DNA from: Methylobacter sp. BlB1
GTDB lineage: Bacteria > Pseudomonadota > Gammaproteobacteria > Methylococcales > Methylomonadaceae
NCBI RefSeq assembly: GCF_015476545.1
Contig: NZ_JADMKV010000001.1
Location: 124,001 to 188,000, forward strand
Direction: 5' to 3'
Length of the DNA: 64,000 bases
Position numbers and translations under genes: made by a program. Below the pieces are notes generated by a model, which was not told the DNA's origin, did no database searches, and saw only the letters and a program-made list of their open reading frames with translations. Every line of letters starts with the position of its first letter. The first letter of the stretch is position 1. Positions 50,758 to 59,454 of the stretch are shown piece by piece.

Positions 50758-50800
50758 TTTTGTTATAAATAGCTAAGCTCCTGCTGATCTGAAAAATCCC

Positions 50801-50869
50801 TTAAAAATAACCATGCCCATGAGGCCGAGGCTTGATCAGGGTGTGTTTAATGGTTAACATCGATTTCAT
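50801..50869 (-). CDS. Possible 22-residue peptide, function unknown
   Basis: A short frame reads MKSMLTIKHTLIKPRPHGHGYF on the minus strand. Its ATG (50869) is preceded by GAGGAA five bases away, an almost ideal ribosome site. It is followed, after about 45 bases, by the strong hairpin at 50701-50757, so it has the outline of a tiny transcription unit divergent from glgP. The C-terminus is rich in His, Pro and Gly. No family was recognised, and a chance frame cannot be excluded. Confidence 0.3.
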   Translation of the reverse strand: MKSMLTIKHTLIKPRPHGHGYF

Positions 50870-50894
50870 ATAAATTCCTCAAGTATTAAGAATT

Positions 50895-53402
50895 ATGCCG
50901 AATAGAAGTTTCAAGAAAAGTAAACCCGCTCCAGCCATTACTACGCTTCCGGACTTAGGAATGGATAAAGAACACTTGGTGGCCGATTTTAAGCATTATT
51001 ACGGGCACAGGCTTGGCAGAGACGAGCATTGCAAATCGCCGCATTATGCCTATGAAGCGCTGGCTATGGTTGTCAGCGATCGGCTTATAGTGCGCTGGAA
51101 GGAAACCTATAATGCATACAGGGATGAGGATTGCAAAAGAGCGTTCTATTTGTCCATGGAGTTTTTGATGGGACGTACATTAAGCAATGCCATGCTTAAT
51201 CTAGGCATTAATAATGCAGTCGATAACGCCATGTATGAATTGGGGCTGGAGCTTGAAGAACTGATTGACAGCGAACCGGATGCAGGTCTCGGCAATGGCG
51301 GCCTGGGGCGTCTGGCGGCGTGTTTTATCGACAGCTGCGCGACATTGCAGCTGCCTGTGACCGGATATGGCTTGCGTTATGAATATGGCATGTTCTCCCA
51401 GGATATCGTCAATGGAGAACAGGTGGAAAAACCGGACCATTGGCTGCGTAACGGCAATGTCTGGGAGATTGAGCGTCCTGAGTATACACATCGCATCAAA
51501 TTCGGCGGACGCACTGAGACCCATACCGATGAGCTCGGCAATAAAAAGGTTTATTGGGTCGATACCCATGACATATTGGCTGTTCCGTTTGATACGCCGA
51601 TTCCTGGCTACCAGAACGGCACAGTCAACACGCTGCGTTTATGGAAGGCCACGGCAACGGAAGAGTTTGATTTGCAGGAATTCAATGCCGGCGATTATGC
51701 GGAATCGGTTGCGGCCAAGAATACGGCCGAAAATATCACCATGGTGCTGTATCCGAACGATGCCAATGAAAACGGCAAGGTTCTGCGTTTGCGCCAGCAA
51801 TACTTGCTTGCCTCGGCAAGCTTGCAGGATGTGATTGCCAACTGGGTCGGACGGCACGGCAACGATTTCTCGGAATTTGCGGCGAAAAATTGTTTTCAAT
51901 TGAACGATACCCATCCGAGCATAGCGGTTGCGGAATTAATGCGTCTGCTGATCGACATGTACGGCCTGGACTGGGATGAGGCCTGGCATATTACCCGCAA
52001 CACGATGGCATACACTAACCACACGCTCTTGCCGGAAGCGCTGGAGCGGTGGTCGGTTGATTTGTTCAAGCAATTATTGCCCCGCCTGATGGAAGTCATT
52101 TTTGATATCAATGCCCATTTTCTGGCAGAAGTATCGGCACGTTGGCCCGGCGATATAGATCGGTTGGCGCGCATGTCGCTGATTGAGGAAGGCCCTCAAC
52201 AACAGGTCAGAATGGCCTATCTGGCGATAGTCGGCAGCTATTCAGTCAATGGTGTTGCCGAGTTGCATTCAAAGTTGCTGCAACAAGGCTTGTTTCGGGA
52301 CTTTTATGAGCTCTGGCCGGAGAAATTCAACAATAAAACCAATGGCGTAACGCCGCGCCGCTGGCTGGCGGGCTGTAATCCGGAACTGGCGCAGTTGATT
52401 ACGGGAGCCATAGGCGATGGCTGGTTGACCGATTTGTCTTTATTGAAAAATCTGAAGCCGTTTGCCGACGACAAGACGTTCCGCGAACGCTGGTATCAGG
52501 TCCGGCAAAATGCCAAGGAAAGGCTCATCAATTATAAAAAGCAGGAACATGATATCGATCTGGATGCGGATGCTTTATTTGATGTGCAGGTAAAGCGAAT
52601 TCATGAGTATAAGCGTCAATTGCTGAATGTACTCCATGTCATTCATCTGTATGACCGCATTAAACGCGGTGACACGGCAACCTGGACCAATCGCTGCGTG
52701 TTGATCGGCGGCAAGGCCGCACCGGGCTATTACATGGCGAAAAAGATCATAAAGCTGATCAATAATGTTTCCCATGTCATCAACAGCGATCCCGATATTG
52801 GCAATAAGCTGAAGCTGGTCTTCATGCCTAATTACCGGGTGTCGGCCATGGAAAAAATCTGTCCGGGCACTGATTTGTCAGAGCAGATTTCAACGGCCGG
52901 CAAGGAAGCCTCGGGCACCGGCAATATGAAGTTCATGATGAACGGAGCTTTGACGATTGGTACTTTGGATGGGGCCAATATCGAAATTCGGGAAGAAGTC
53001 GGGCATGAGAATTTCTTCCTGTTCGGTTTGACAGAAGCGCAGATTGAAGAATTGAGCCATCATTATGACCCTGCTTCAATCATCAGCCAGGATGAGGATC
53101 TGCAGCGTGTTATGAATCTGCTGGAGTGCGGGCACTTCAACCAGTTCGAACCGGGCATCTTTGACGATATCATTGCATCGGTTAAAAGTCCGCACGACCC
53201 GTGGAAGACTGTTGCCGATTTCCGCAGCTATGTCGATGCCCAGAACCGTGTGGAAGATGCTTATCGGGATAAGGATCATTGGATTCGCATGAGCATCCTG
53301 AATTGCGCGGCCAGCGGTAAATTTTCCACGGACAGGACGATTGCCGATTACAATGACAATATCTGGAAACTGACGCCGGTCAGCGTAGGCAATAAAGATT
53401 AA
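50895..53402 (+). CDS. glgP: Glycogen/starch/alpha-glucan phosphorylase
   Basis: GlgP removes glucose-1-phosphate units from alpha-1,4-glucans, using pyridoxal phosphate. The 835-residue protein shows EPDAGLGNGGLGRLAACF, QLNDTHPSIAVAEL, NKTNGVTPRRWL and KRIHEYKRQLLN. The PLP-lysine segment is EASGTGNMKFMMNGA with Lys679. It starts with ATG at 50895 and ends one base before trmL. No other glycogen gene is adjacent, so its physiological partner is not visible. Confidence 0.97.
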   Translation: MPNRSFKKSKPAPAITTLPDLGMDKEHLVADFKHYYGHRLGRDEHCKSPHYAYEALAMVVSDRLIVRWKETYNAYRDEDCKRAFYLSMEFLMGRTLSNAMLNLGINNAVDNAMYELGLELEELIDSEPDAGLGNGGLGRLAACFIDSCATLQLPVTGYGLRYEYGMFSQDIVNGEQVEKPDHWLRNGNVWEIERPEYTHRIKFGGRTETHTDELGNKKVYWVDTHDILAVPFDTPIPGYQNGTVNTLRLWKATATEEFDLQEFNAGDYAESVAAKNTAENITMVLYPNDANENGKVLRLRQQYLLASASLQDVIANWVGRHGNDFSEFAAKNCFQLNDTHPSIAVAELMRLLIDMYGLDWDEAWHITRNTMAYTNHTLLPEALERWSVDLFKQLLPRLMEVIFDINAHFLAEVSARWPGDIDRLARMSLIEEGPQQQVRMAYLAIVGSYSVNGVAELHSKLLQQGLFRDFYELWPEKFNNKTNGVTPRRWLAGCNPELAQLITGAIGDGWLTDLSLLKNLKPFADDKTFRERWYQVRQNAKERLINYKKQEHDIDLDADALFDVQVKRIHEYKRQLLNVLHVIHLYDRIKRGDTATWTNRCVLIGGKAAPGYYMAKKIIKLINNVSHVINSDPDIGNKLKLVFMPNYRVSAMEKICPGTDLSEQISTAGKEASGTGNMKFMMNGALTIGTLDGANIEIREEVGHENFFLFGLTEAQIEELSHHYDPASIISQDEDLQRVMNLLECGHFNQFEPGIFDDIIASVKSPHDPWKTVADFRSYVDAQNRVEDAYRDKDHWIRMSILNCAASGKFSTDRTIADYNDNIWKLTPVSVGNKD

Positions 53403-53403
53403 G

Positions 53404-53874
53404 ATGTTTCATATCGTCTTGTATGAGCCGGAAATTCCTGCGAATACCGGCAATATTATTCGTTTATGCGCGAATACGGGCGTTCAACTGCATTTGATTA
53501 AACCGCTGGGTTTTGAATTGGATGATAAAAAACTGCGCCGTGCGGGTCTCGATTATCATGAGTGGGTTGATGTCAGGGAACATGATTCCCTGGCCGCCTT
53601 CATGGATAGCGTCAGGCCTGAGCGCTTGTTTGCGCTGACTACCAAGGGGCGGCAAGTCTACAGTGAGACGGCTTTTCAGTCCGGGGATGTTTTTTTGTTC
53701 GGGCCTGAGACAAGAGGTTTGCCTGAGGCTGTTCTGGCGGGACTTGCTACCGACAGGCGCCTGTATTTGCCTATGAGGGCGGAAAGCCGGAGCCTGAATT
53801 TGTCCAATACCGTATCAATTGTCTTGTACGAGGCTTGGCGGCAGATGTCTTTTTCAGGCGCGCTGATAAAGTAG
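53404..53874 (+). CDS. trmL: tRNA (cytidine/uridine-2'-O)-methyltransferase TrmL
   Basis: TrmL methylates the 2'-O of the wobble base 34 in two leucine tRNAs. The 156-residue SPOUT protein starts FHIVLYEPEIPANTGNIIRL, then LHLIKPLGFELDDKKLRRAGLDY, and has the knot motif LFGPETRGLPE and RSLNLSNTVSIVLYEAWRQ. It follows glgP by one base but is more naturally linked to the gpsA-secB group, which is its neighbour in E. coli too. It converges on gpsA. Confidence 0.95.
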   Translation: MFHIVLYEPEIPANTGNIIRLCANTGVQLHLIKPLGFELDDKKLRRAGLDYHEWVDVREHDSLAAFMDSVRPERLFALTTKGRQVYSETAFQSGDVFLFGPETRGLPEAVLAGLATDRRLYLPMRAESRSLNLSNTVSIVLYEAWRQMSFSGALIK

Positions 53875-53878
53875 AGGT

Positions 53879-53901
53879 CCCTGCTCAGCCGATGAGCAGG
53901 G
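53879..53901. terminator. Stem-loop between convergent trmL and gpsA
   Basis: CCCTGCTC and GAGCAGGG form a perfect 8-bp stem with a 7-base loop, four bases after the trmL stop. No T-run follows, so it is a likely but unproven terminator for the convergent genes. Confidence 0.5.
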
Positions 53902-53967
53902 CGGTGCGATAAAAGTCAGTGGATGAACTGTCAATTGATTTTTAATGCTGTTCCTGTGAGGGCGGCA

Positions 53968-54966
53968 TTAAGACTCGGATTTTTGCTCGCGCGCCAGCAG
54001 ATTCTCCACTGCCGTCAGTGGCGGCAAGCCTTCGTATAAAACCTTATAGGTCTGTTCAGTGATAGGCATCTCTATGCCATATTTTTGAGCCAGCAGGAAC
54101 GTTTCCTTTGCGGCTGAAACGCCTTCAATTTCCTGGCCGATTTCCCGGGTTGCCGTCGCTCTGTCTTTGCCTTGACCCAAAGCCAGGCCAAAGCGCCGGT
54201 TTCTGGACTGGTTGTCTGTGCTGGTCAGAATAAGGTCACCCAAGCCAGCCAAACCCATGAAGGTTTCCTGTTTGCCGCCAAGTTTGACGCCTAGGCGGAT
54301 GACTTCGGTGAGTCCTCGTGTAATCAAGGCTGCCCGTGTGTTGGCGCCAAAACCAAGGCCATCGGCAATGCCAGTGGCAATAGCTAGAACGTTTTTTACA
54401 GCGCCTCCTACTTCCACGCCAATCAGATCGGAACTGGTATAGGCACGGAAACGGCCGCTGTGCAGAATATCGGCTAATTGGTTGGCGAAGTTCGGCTGAA
54501 ATGATGCGATCGTGACGGCGGTGGGCAGATCGGCGGCAACCTCGCGTGCAAAGGAAGGGCCTGAAAGGACGGCTGCAGGCGTTTGTGCAGAAAAGACTTC
54601 AGCCACTATTTCATGCAGTAATGCGCCTGTTTGCGGGTTAAAGCCTTTGGTAGCCCAGGCAATTTTTACATCATCGGATACATAAGACTTGAGCTTGATC
54701 AACGTATCTTTAAAGGCATGGCTGGGCACTGAAACGAGTATCAGGTTGCTGAATGCAGCAGCTTCAGCCAAGTCCGTTGTCACGGAAAGCGTTTCCGGAA
54801 AAGGCAAGCCAGGCAGATAGCGGGCATTTTGCCGATCTCTTACCAGATTTGCGATATGATCCGGATTGTGGCCCCATAACAGTGTTTGACAACCGTTTCT
54901 GGCAGCCAGAATCGCAAGCGCCGTTCCCCAGGAGCCGGCGCCCAGAACAGATATTTTTTTATTCAT
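53968..54966 (-). CDS. gpsA: Glycerol-3-phosphate dehydrogenase [NAD(P)+]
   Basis: GpsA reduces dihydroxyacetone phosphate to sn-glycerol-3-phosphate for phospholipid synthesis. The ATG at 54966 gives 332 residues starting MNKKISVLGAGSWGTALAIL; a frame extending to 55044 would run into secB and add an unrelated N-terminus. The dinucleotide loop is GAGSWG, and the catalytic Lys lies in GGAVKNVLAIATGIADG. GLAGLGDLILT is also conserved. It lies 7 bases after secB, as in E. coli. Confidence 0.96.
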   Translation of the reverse strand: MNKKISVLGAGSWGTALAILAARNGCQTLLWGHNPDHIANLVRDRQNARYLPGLPFPETLSVTTDLAEAAAFSNLILVSVPSHAFKDTLIKLKSYVSDDVKIAWATKGFNPQTGALLHEIVAEVFSAQTPAAVLSGPSFAREVAADLPTAVTIASFQPNFANQLADILHSGRFRAYTSSDLIGVEVGGAVKNVLAIATGIADGLGFGANTRAALITRGLTEVIRLGVKLGGKQETFMGLAGLGDLILTSTDNQSRNRRFGLALGQGKDRATATREIGQEIEGVSAAKETFLLAQKYGIEMPITEQTYKVLYEGLPPLTAVENLLAREQKSES

Positions 54967-54973
54967 ATTCGGC

Positions 54974-55444
54974 TTAGTTGACGGACTCAGAGCTGGGGGC
55001 TTGATTTTGTACGTGTTGCAGGTGTTGTGCGTACAATGCGTCAAAGTTTACCGGCGCCAGCAGCAATTGCGGAAAACCGCCTTTTGCCACGAGATCGGAA
55101 ACGACTTCCCGCGCATAAGGGAAAAGGATGTTGGGGCAGAAGCTGCCAACCATCGGGCCCATTTCCTGGTCGTTAAAGCCATTCAAGGCGAAAATGCCGG
55201 CCTGATTGACTTCAACAAGATAAGCTGTTGTATCGCCGCTTTTAACGGTGATGGTAATGGTAAGCGCTACTTCATAAAGCGAATTCTCCAACGTTTCAAC
55301 ATGCGTGCTGAGATTGAAGTCGACGGAAGGCTCCCATTTCTCGATAAATACTTTAGGTGAATTTGGGGTCTCGAAAGAAATATCCTTGGTATAGATCTTT
55401 TGAATGGAAAATTGTTTTTCTACGGTTTTATTTTCTTCGGCCAT
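54974..55444 (-). CDS. secB: Protein-export chaperone SecB
   Basis: SecB is the tetrameric chaperone that keeps preproteins unfolded and passes them to SecA. The 156-residue protein has FSIQKIYTKDISFETPNSP, VEVNQAGIFALNGF and LCPNILFPYAREVVSDLVAKGGFPQL (here beginning FCPNILFPYAR), all signature segments. It is transcribed with gpsA. The glutaredoxin gene grxC that lies between rhodanese and secB genes in E. coli is missing here. Confidence 0.97.
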   Translation of the reverse strand: MAEENKTVEKQFSIQKIYTKDISFETPNSPKVFIEKWEPSVDFNLSTHVETLENSLYEVALTITITVKSGDTTAYLVEVNQAGIFALNGFNDQEMGPMVGSFCPNILFPYAREVVSDLVAKGGFPQLLLAPVNFDALYAQHLQHVQNQAPSSESVN

Positions 55445-55516
55445 GAGGAATTATTGGTTAGTTTTATAGAGTAATCGTGAAATTTACGAGTTTGCACAAG
55501 CCGTTTGCTTAAAAAA

Positions 55517-55966
55517 TCAGGCGGCAGCCTTATTTTTGCCGGGTATCTTTATGGGTAATTTATAATCGCCTTCCCAGGACTGCATGCCGCCGGTAATGAC
55601 GAATACCTGTTCAAATCCTGCCTTGCTCAGTATTTTGCCGGCAGAAGCTGCGCGTGCGCCAGTTTGGCAGGCTATAAGAACAGGCTTTCCCTTGTGCGGC
55701 GCCAGTTTTGAGAGATGTTCCGGCAGTTTGCTTAAAGGCGTGTTGATGGCGTTCTCAATATGACCTTGAGTAATCTCGTTCGGTTCGCGCACATCGATAA
55801 CAACAGCCTCGCCGTCATTCATTTTGGCGACAGCCAATAAAGGCGAAATGTACTTGAATTTTTTGAATGCCGTGTCAAAAAATTCCTGTATTAATAAATA
55901 GGTCACTACAGCCAGCGCAAGAGATAAGATGTAGTGATTTAAAATGAATTCTAAATAGCGGTCCAT
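55517..55966 (-). CDS. Membrane-anchored rhodanese-domain protein (YibN-like)
   Basis: A 149-residue protein with one N-terminal membrane segment (about 10-28) and a rhodanese domain (about 50-140). The active-site loop is CQTGAR with Cys100, so it can form a persulfide. VIDVREPNEITQGHIENAINTP is the characteristic first half. It occupies the position of E. coli yibN upstream of secB-gpsA, and an ArsR-family gene precedes it by 36 bases. It probably handles sulfane sulfur at the inner membrane; the substrate is not known. Confidence 0.9.
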   Translation of the reverse strand: MDRYLEFILNHYILSLALAVVTYLLIQEFFDTAFKKFKYISPLLAVAKMNDGEAVVIDVREPNEITQGHIENAINTPLSKLPEHLSKLAPHKGKPVLIACQTGARAASAGKILSKAGFEQVFVITGGMQSWEGDYKLPIKIPGKNKAAA

Positions 55967-56002
55967 AATAAATCGGTGTTGAATAAATGAAAGGAAAATA
56001 AA

Positions 56003-56317
56003 TCAGTTGATGGAACAGAAGACGTCTTGCATCATTTTGATAAGCTGCAGCATGCGTTCGTCGTCGATGTAGTAATAAACACGGTTGGCTTCCTTTTTAT
56101 GGCCGAGAATGTTTTTTTCCCGAAGAATGGCCAGATGTTGGGAAATATTGCTCTGGCTGGTTCCAACCTGTTCTACAATATCTTGCACGCTGACTGAATT
56201 AGTGCCAAGCACGCACAAAATTTTCAAACGCAATGGATGCGACATTGCCTTTAAGCAGCGCGCCGCTTTGGTGATGTCGGGGTCATTATATAAAATGTAC
56301 TCGTCTTTAGTTTCCAT
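56003..56317 (-). CDS. ArsR-family repressor, YgaV/BigR/SqrR-like
   Basis: A winged-helix protein of 104 residues from the ATG at 56317; the frame is open to 56392, but the extra 25 residues are not family-like. The HTH is TSQSNISQHLAILREKNIL (about 53-71). The metal-site motif of ArsR/SmtB sensors (CVC) is absent. Instead there are Cys35 in LKILCVL and Cys101 in QDVFCSIN, the positions of the cysteine pair that senses persulfide in SqrR, BigR and YgaV. The next gene encodes a rhodanese, which fits a sulfur-responsive switch. The sensing role is an inference. Confidence 0.85.
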   Translation of the reverse strand: METKDEYILYNDPDITKAARCLKAMSHPLRLKILCVLGTNSVSVQDIVEQVGTSQSNISQHLAILREKNILGHKKEANRVYYYIDDERMLQLIKMMQDVFCSIN

Positions 56318-56599
56318 AGGACTGCTTAATGTTGCTGGGTTGTCTGAGTCTAATTCTAAAAAAAGAACCCACGAAGAATTATTTATACACATCTATTAAC
56401 GTGTATTACTATAATGACGACTTGCTTGCGAATTTTTATCAAGTTGCCAAATCAAAAAATTAGTAAATCTAACAAAATGATACCCCATTTTCAATCATTT
56501 TGGGTAATGAAGAAACAAAACAACATTTCCACTGATTGCGAGTCTAAAAGCAGTCGGTTGCAGTGAGTTTCTGCTTAAGCGTACGGAGATAAATAAAGA

Positions 56600-58144
56600 A
56601 TGTTAAATCGGCCAAAGCCTTTGGTATTACTGATCCTTGACGGGTTCGGTTATTCGCAGGACAAAGAATATAATGCGATTGCAATGGCTAATACGCCCTG
56701 CTGGGATAGACTGCAGCGCGATTATCCCATGACTTTGCTGAATTGTTCCGGAAATGTCGTGGGACTGCCTGACGAGCAAATGGGAAATTCGGAAGTGGGG
56801 CATCTTCATATCGGAAGCGGTCGTTATGTGCCTCAGGATTTATCATTGGTCAATAATGCCATAAAAGACGGCAGTTTTTTTTCAAATCCGGTGCTTTGTC
56901 GAGCCGTAGATATCGCTAAAGAGTCAAACAAGGCGTTACACATCCTGGGTTTATTGTCTCCAGGCGGCGTACACAGTCACGAGGACCAGATTCTGGCGAT
57001 GGTTGAACTCGCCGCCAGGCGCGGCTTGAGTAAAATTTATATGCACGCATTTTTGGATGGGCGAGATGTACCGCCTAAGAGTGCCGCGTCATCGTTGCAA
57101 TTGCTGGAAGCAAAATTCGCTGAATTGGGCGTGGGACGCATAGCCTCGATTACCGGACGGTTTTATGCCATGGATAGAGATAATCGTTGGGAGCGCGTAA
57201 AAGGCGCCTATGATTTAATCGCAAAAGGCGAGGCGAGTTTTTATGTCGATTCGGCCATGGAGGGTTTGGAGTCGGCTTATAGCAGAGGAGAAACTGACGA
57301 GTTTGTTTCCCCGACTGCTGTTTTGGGGGGCAATCATCAGCCCATAGTTCTGGACCCTGATGATTCCATTGTTTTTATGAATTTCCGCGCGGATCGTGCG
57401 CGTGAAATCAGCCGGGCTTTAACGGAAATAAATTTTGATGCTTTTGACAGAAGCCATGAACCTCATAAGGGCTATTTCGCAACTTTAACCGAGTACCATC
57501 AGAATTTTGATTTCGACGTGGCTTTTCCTTCCATTGATATAAAGAATAGCTTGGGAGAAGTGCTGTCCAATTTAGGCATGAGACAGTTAAGGTTGGCTGA
57601 AACTGAAAAATATGCACATGTCACTTTTTTCCTGAATGGTGGCATAGATACGCCTTTTTCTGGAGAAGACAGAATATTAGTGCCGTCTCCCAAGGTCAAA
57701 ACGTATGACCTGCAGCCTGAAATGAGTGCGCCGGCAGTGACCGATCATTTGGTGGAAGCCATTACGGGCGGAAAATACGATGTGATAATCTGCAACTATG
57801 CCAATTGCGACATGGTGGGGCATACCGGCGTGATCGACGCAGCCATTAAGGCGGTTGAAGCCGTGGACGCTTCATTGCAGCGCATAGTGGACGCATTGCT
57901 GACAGTGGGCGGACTCCTGTTGTTGACTGCTGATCATGGTAATATCGAACAGATGGTTGATAAAGAGACAGGGCAGCCTCATACCGCTCATACTACCAAT
58001 CCAGTGCCTCTGGTCTATGTAGGCGGCGACAAGCCATTAGCCTCTGGCGGCAGTTTGTCTGATTTGGCGCCGACTATGCTGGCTATTTTAGGCATTGAGC
58101 AACCCGTTGAAATGACTGGTAGATCGCTTCTTAAATCTGTTTAA
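56600..58144 (+). CDS. gpmI: 2,3-bisphosphoglycerate-independent phosphoglycerate mutase
   Basis: GpmI interconverts 3- and 2-phosphoglycerate using two metal ions and a phosphoserine intermediate. The 514-residue protein starts LVLLILDGFGY, with the catalytic serine in GNSEVGHLHIG (Ser64). Other conserved parts are HAFLDGRDVPPKS, ITGRFYAMDRDNRWER, NFRADRAREISRA, NYANCDMVGHTG and LTADHGNIEQM. envC and ctpA follow, the same order as in many gammaproteobacteria. Confidence 0.97.
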   Translation: MLNRPKPLVLLILDGFGYSQDKEYNAIAMANTPCWDRLQRDYPMTLLNCSGNVVGLPDEQMGNSEVGHLHIGSGRYVPQDLSLVNNAIKDGSFFSNPVLCRAVDIAKESNKALHILGLLSPGGVHSHEDQILAMVELAARRGLSKIYMHAFLDGRDVPPKSAASSLQLLEAKFAELGVGRIASITGRFYAMDRDNRWERVKGAYDLIAKGEASFYVDSAMEGLESAYSRGETDEFVSPTAVLGGNHQPIVLDPDDSIVFMNFRADRAREISRALTEINFDAFDRSHEPHKGYFATLTEYHQNFDFDVAFPSIDIKNSLGEVLSNLGMRQLRLAETEKYAHVTFFLNGGIDTPFSGEDRILVPSPKVKTYDLQPEMSAPAVTDHLVEAITGGKYDVIICNYANCDMVGHTGVIDAAIKAVEAVDASLQRIVDALLTVGGLLLLTADHGNIEQMVDKETGQPHTAHTTNPVPLVYVGGDKPLASGGSLSDLAPTMLAILGIEQPVEMTGRSLLKSV

Positions 58145-58151
58145 CCTGTGA

Positions 58152-59408
58152 ATGAGAAAAAAGATAGTTTTTTGTTTTTTGCTGAGCGCATTTATAAGTC
58201 AGGCTGTAGCCGATGTTTCGCAAAAAAGCAAGGAACTGGATGATGTTCAATCTGATATCAGGGCCGTCGAGCAAAATATGGAACGTATCCAGCAGGAAAA
58301 AGATACGTTAAACGCTCAATTGGCAGACATTGAAAGAAAATATGGAGAGGCAGTCGCTTTATTGAAAGAGCTGCAAGAACAAATTGATCAGAAGCGGCAA
58401 AATCTGAGTCAGACCCAGCTGAACATACAGAACTATCAGGACGAAGTAAAAAAACATAATAAAGAACTGGCAGGTCAGATAAAAGCAGCCTACGCGATGG
58501 GGCAAAAAGAAAAGCTGAAGCTAATGCTGAATCAGCAAGACCCGGCCTTATCAAGCCGGATGATGATATATTACAATTATCTTAATAAGGCTCGCTTAAA
58601 GAAACTGGCGGACATTGACGAGGCCTTGAGGCATCTGAGTCAGCTGGATAAACAAAAAATAGAAGAAACTGAACTTTTAGAACAAAAACTGGAACAAAAG
58701 AAGGCAGAGCAAACAGCTTTGGCTGATGTCAGAAAACGGAGAAATGATGTACTGACGCAATTAAGTCGGGATTTTTCCTCAAATGAACAGCAATTAAATA
58801 GCTTGAAAGAAAGCGAAAATGAGTTGATGGCTTTGATTGCCTCATTGCAGGGAGAAAGAACCGATGAGTTCGCTCTTGATGCCGACCAGGCAGGGTCTGC
58901 CAGAAATGAAGAAGATCTTCTGGCTCTTAAGAGCGATTCGGTTGATGACCAGGATGGAGCTGCTGAAATTAAGGCGGATTTTTCCAAACTTAAAGGTGAC
59001 TTTTCCTTACTCAAAGGCCGATTGCCTTGGCCAGTCGAGGGGAGGTTGGCGCAGAAGTTCGGCAGCCCGCGCTCGGAGGGGCTTTGGGATGGCGTATTGA
59101 TCGAGGCTCGAGAAGGTACCGAAATACATGCCGTCACCAAAGGAGAAGTCGTCTATGCGGAATGGCTCCGGGGTTACGGTTTGTTGACTATCATTGATCA
59201 TGGCAAGGGGTATATGTCCCTTTACGCTTTCAATCAGAGTCTTTACAAGCGTGTCGGTGAATGGGTGGAAGCGGGTGAGATTATCGCTTCCGTAGGGCAG
59301 AGTGGCGGGCGTAGCCAGCCGGGGTTATATTTTGGGATACGCAAGCAAGGCAAGCCGGTCGATCCTCTTGAATGGTGTCGGAAAGTAAGCCAGGATCAAG
59401 TTAGTTAA
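58152..59408 (+). CDS. envC: Murein hydrolase activator EnvC
   Basis: EnvC activates the amidases AmiA and AmiB during septal splitting. The 418-residue product has a signal peptide (about 1-20), a long coiled coil (about 22-110 and 150-240) and a C-terminal LytM domain (about 300-410). The LytM domain is degenerate: the usual zinc ligands are replaced (YAFN where YAHL is usual, and LYFGIR where LHFEIR is usual), as in E. coli EnvC, so it regulates rather than cuts. It follows gpmI by 7 bases. Confidence 0.93.
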   Translation: MRKKIVFCFLLSAFISQAVADVSQKSKELDDVQSDIRAVEQNMERIQQEKDTLNAQLADIERKYGEAVALLKELQEQIDQKRQNLSQTQLNIQNYQDEVKKHNKELAGQIKAAYAMGQKEKLKLMLNQQDPALSSRMMIYYNYLNKARLKKLADIDEALRHLSQLDKQKIEETELLEQKLEQKKAEQTALADVRKRRNDVLTQLSRDFSSNEQQLNSLKESENELMALIASLQGERTDEFALDADQAGSARNEEDLLALKSDSVDDQDGAAEIKADFSKLKGDFSLLKGRLPWPVEGRLAQKFGSPRSEGLWDGVLIEAREGTEIHAVTKGEVVYAEWLRGYGLLTIIDHGKGYMSLYAFNQSLYKRVGEWVEAGEIIASVGQSGGRSQPGLYFGIRKQGKPVDPLEWCRKVSQDQVS

Positions 59409-59454
59409 TCATTGGATAATATTTTAGGAAATCGTATTCGGAGTTTTAAGATAC

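Noticed and set aside
47707-50784. TAAGCTCCTGCTG occurs at about 47707 and 50772, on both sides of secA
   Set aside because: Only 13 bases match and the flanks differ, so it is not a convincing repeat or insertion boundary.
56471-56515. Inverted-repeat-like TACCCCATTTT / ATTTTGGGTA upstream of gpmI
   Set aside because: Only the outer five bases pair cleanly; not enough for an operator or terminator call.
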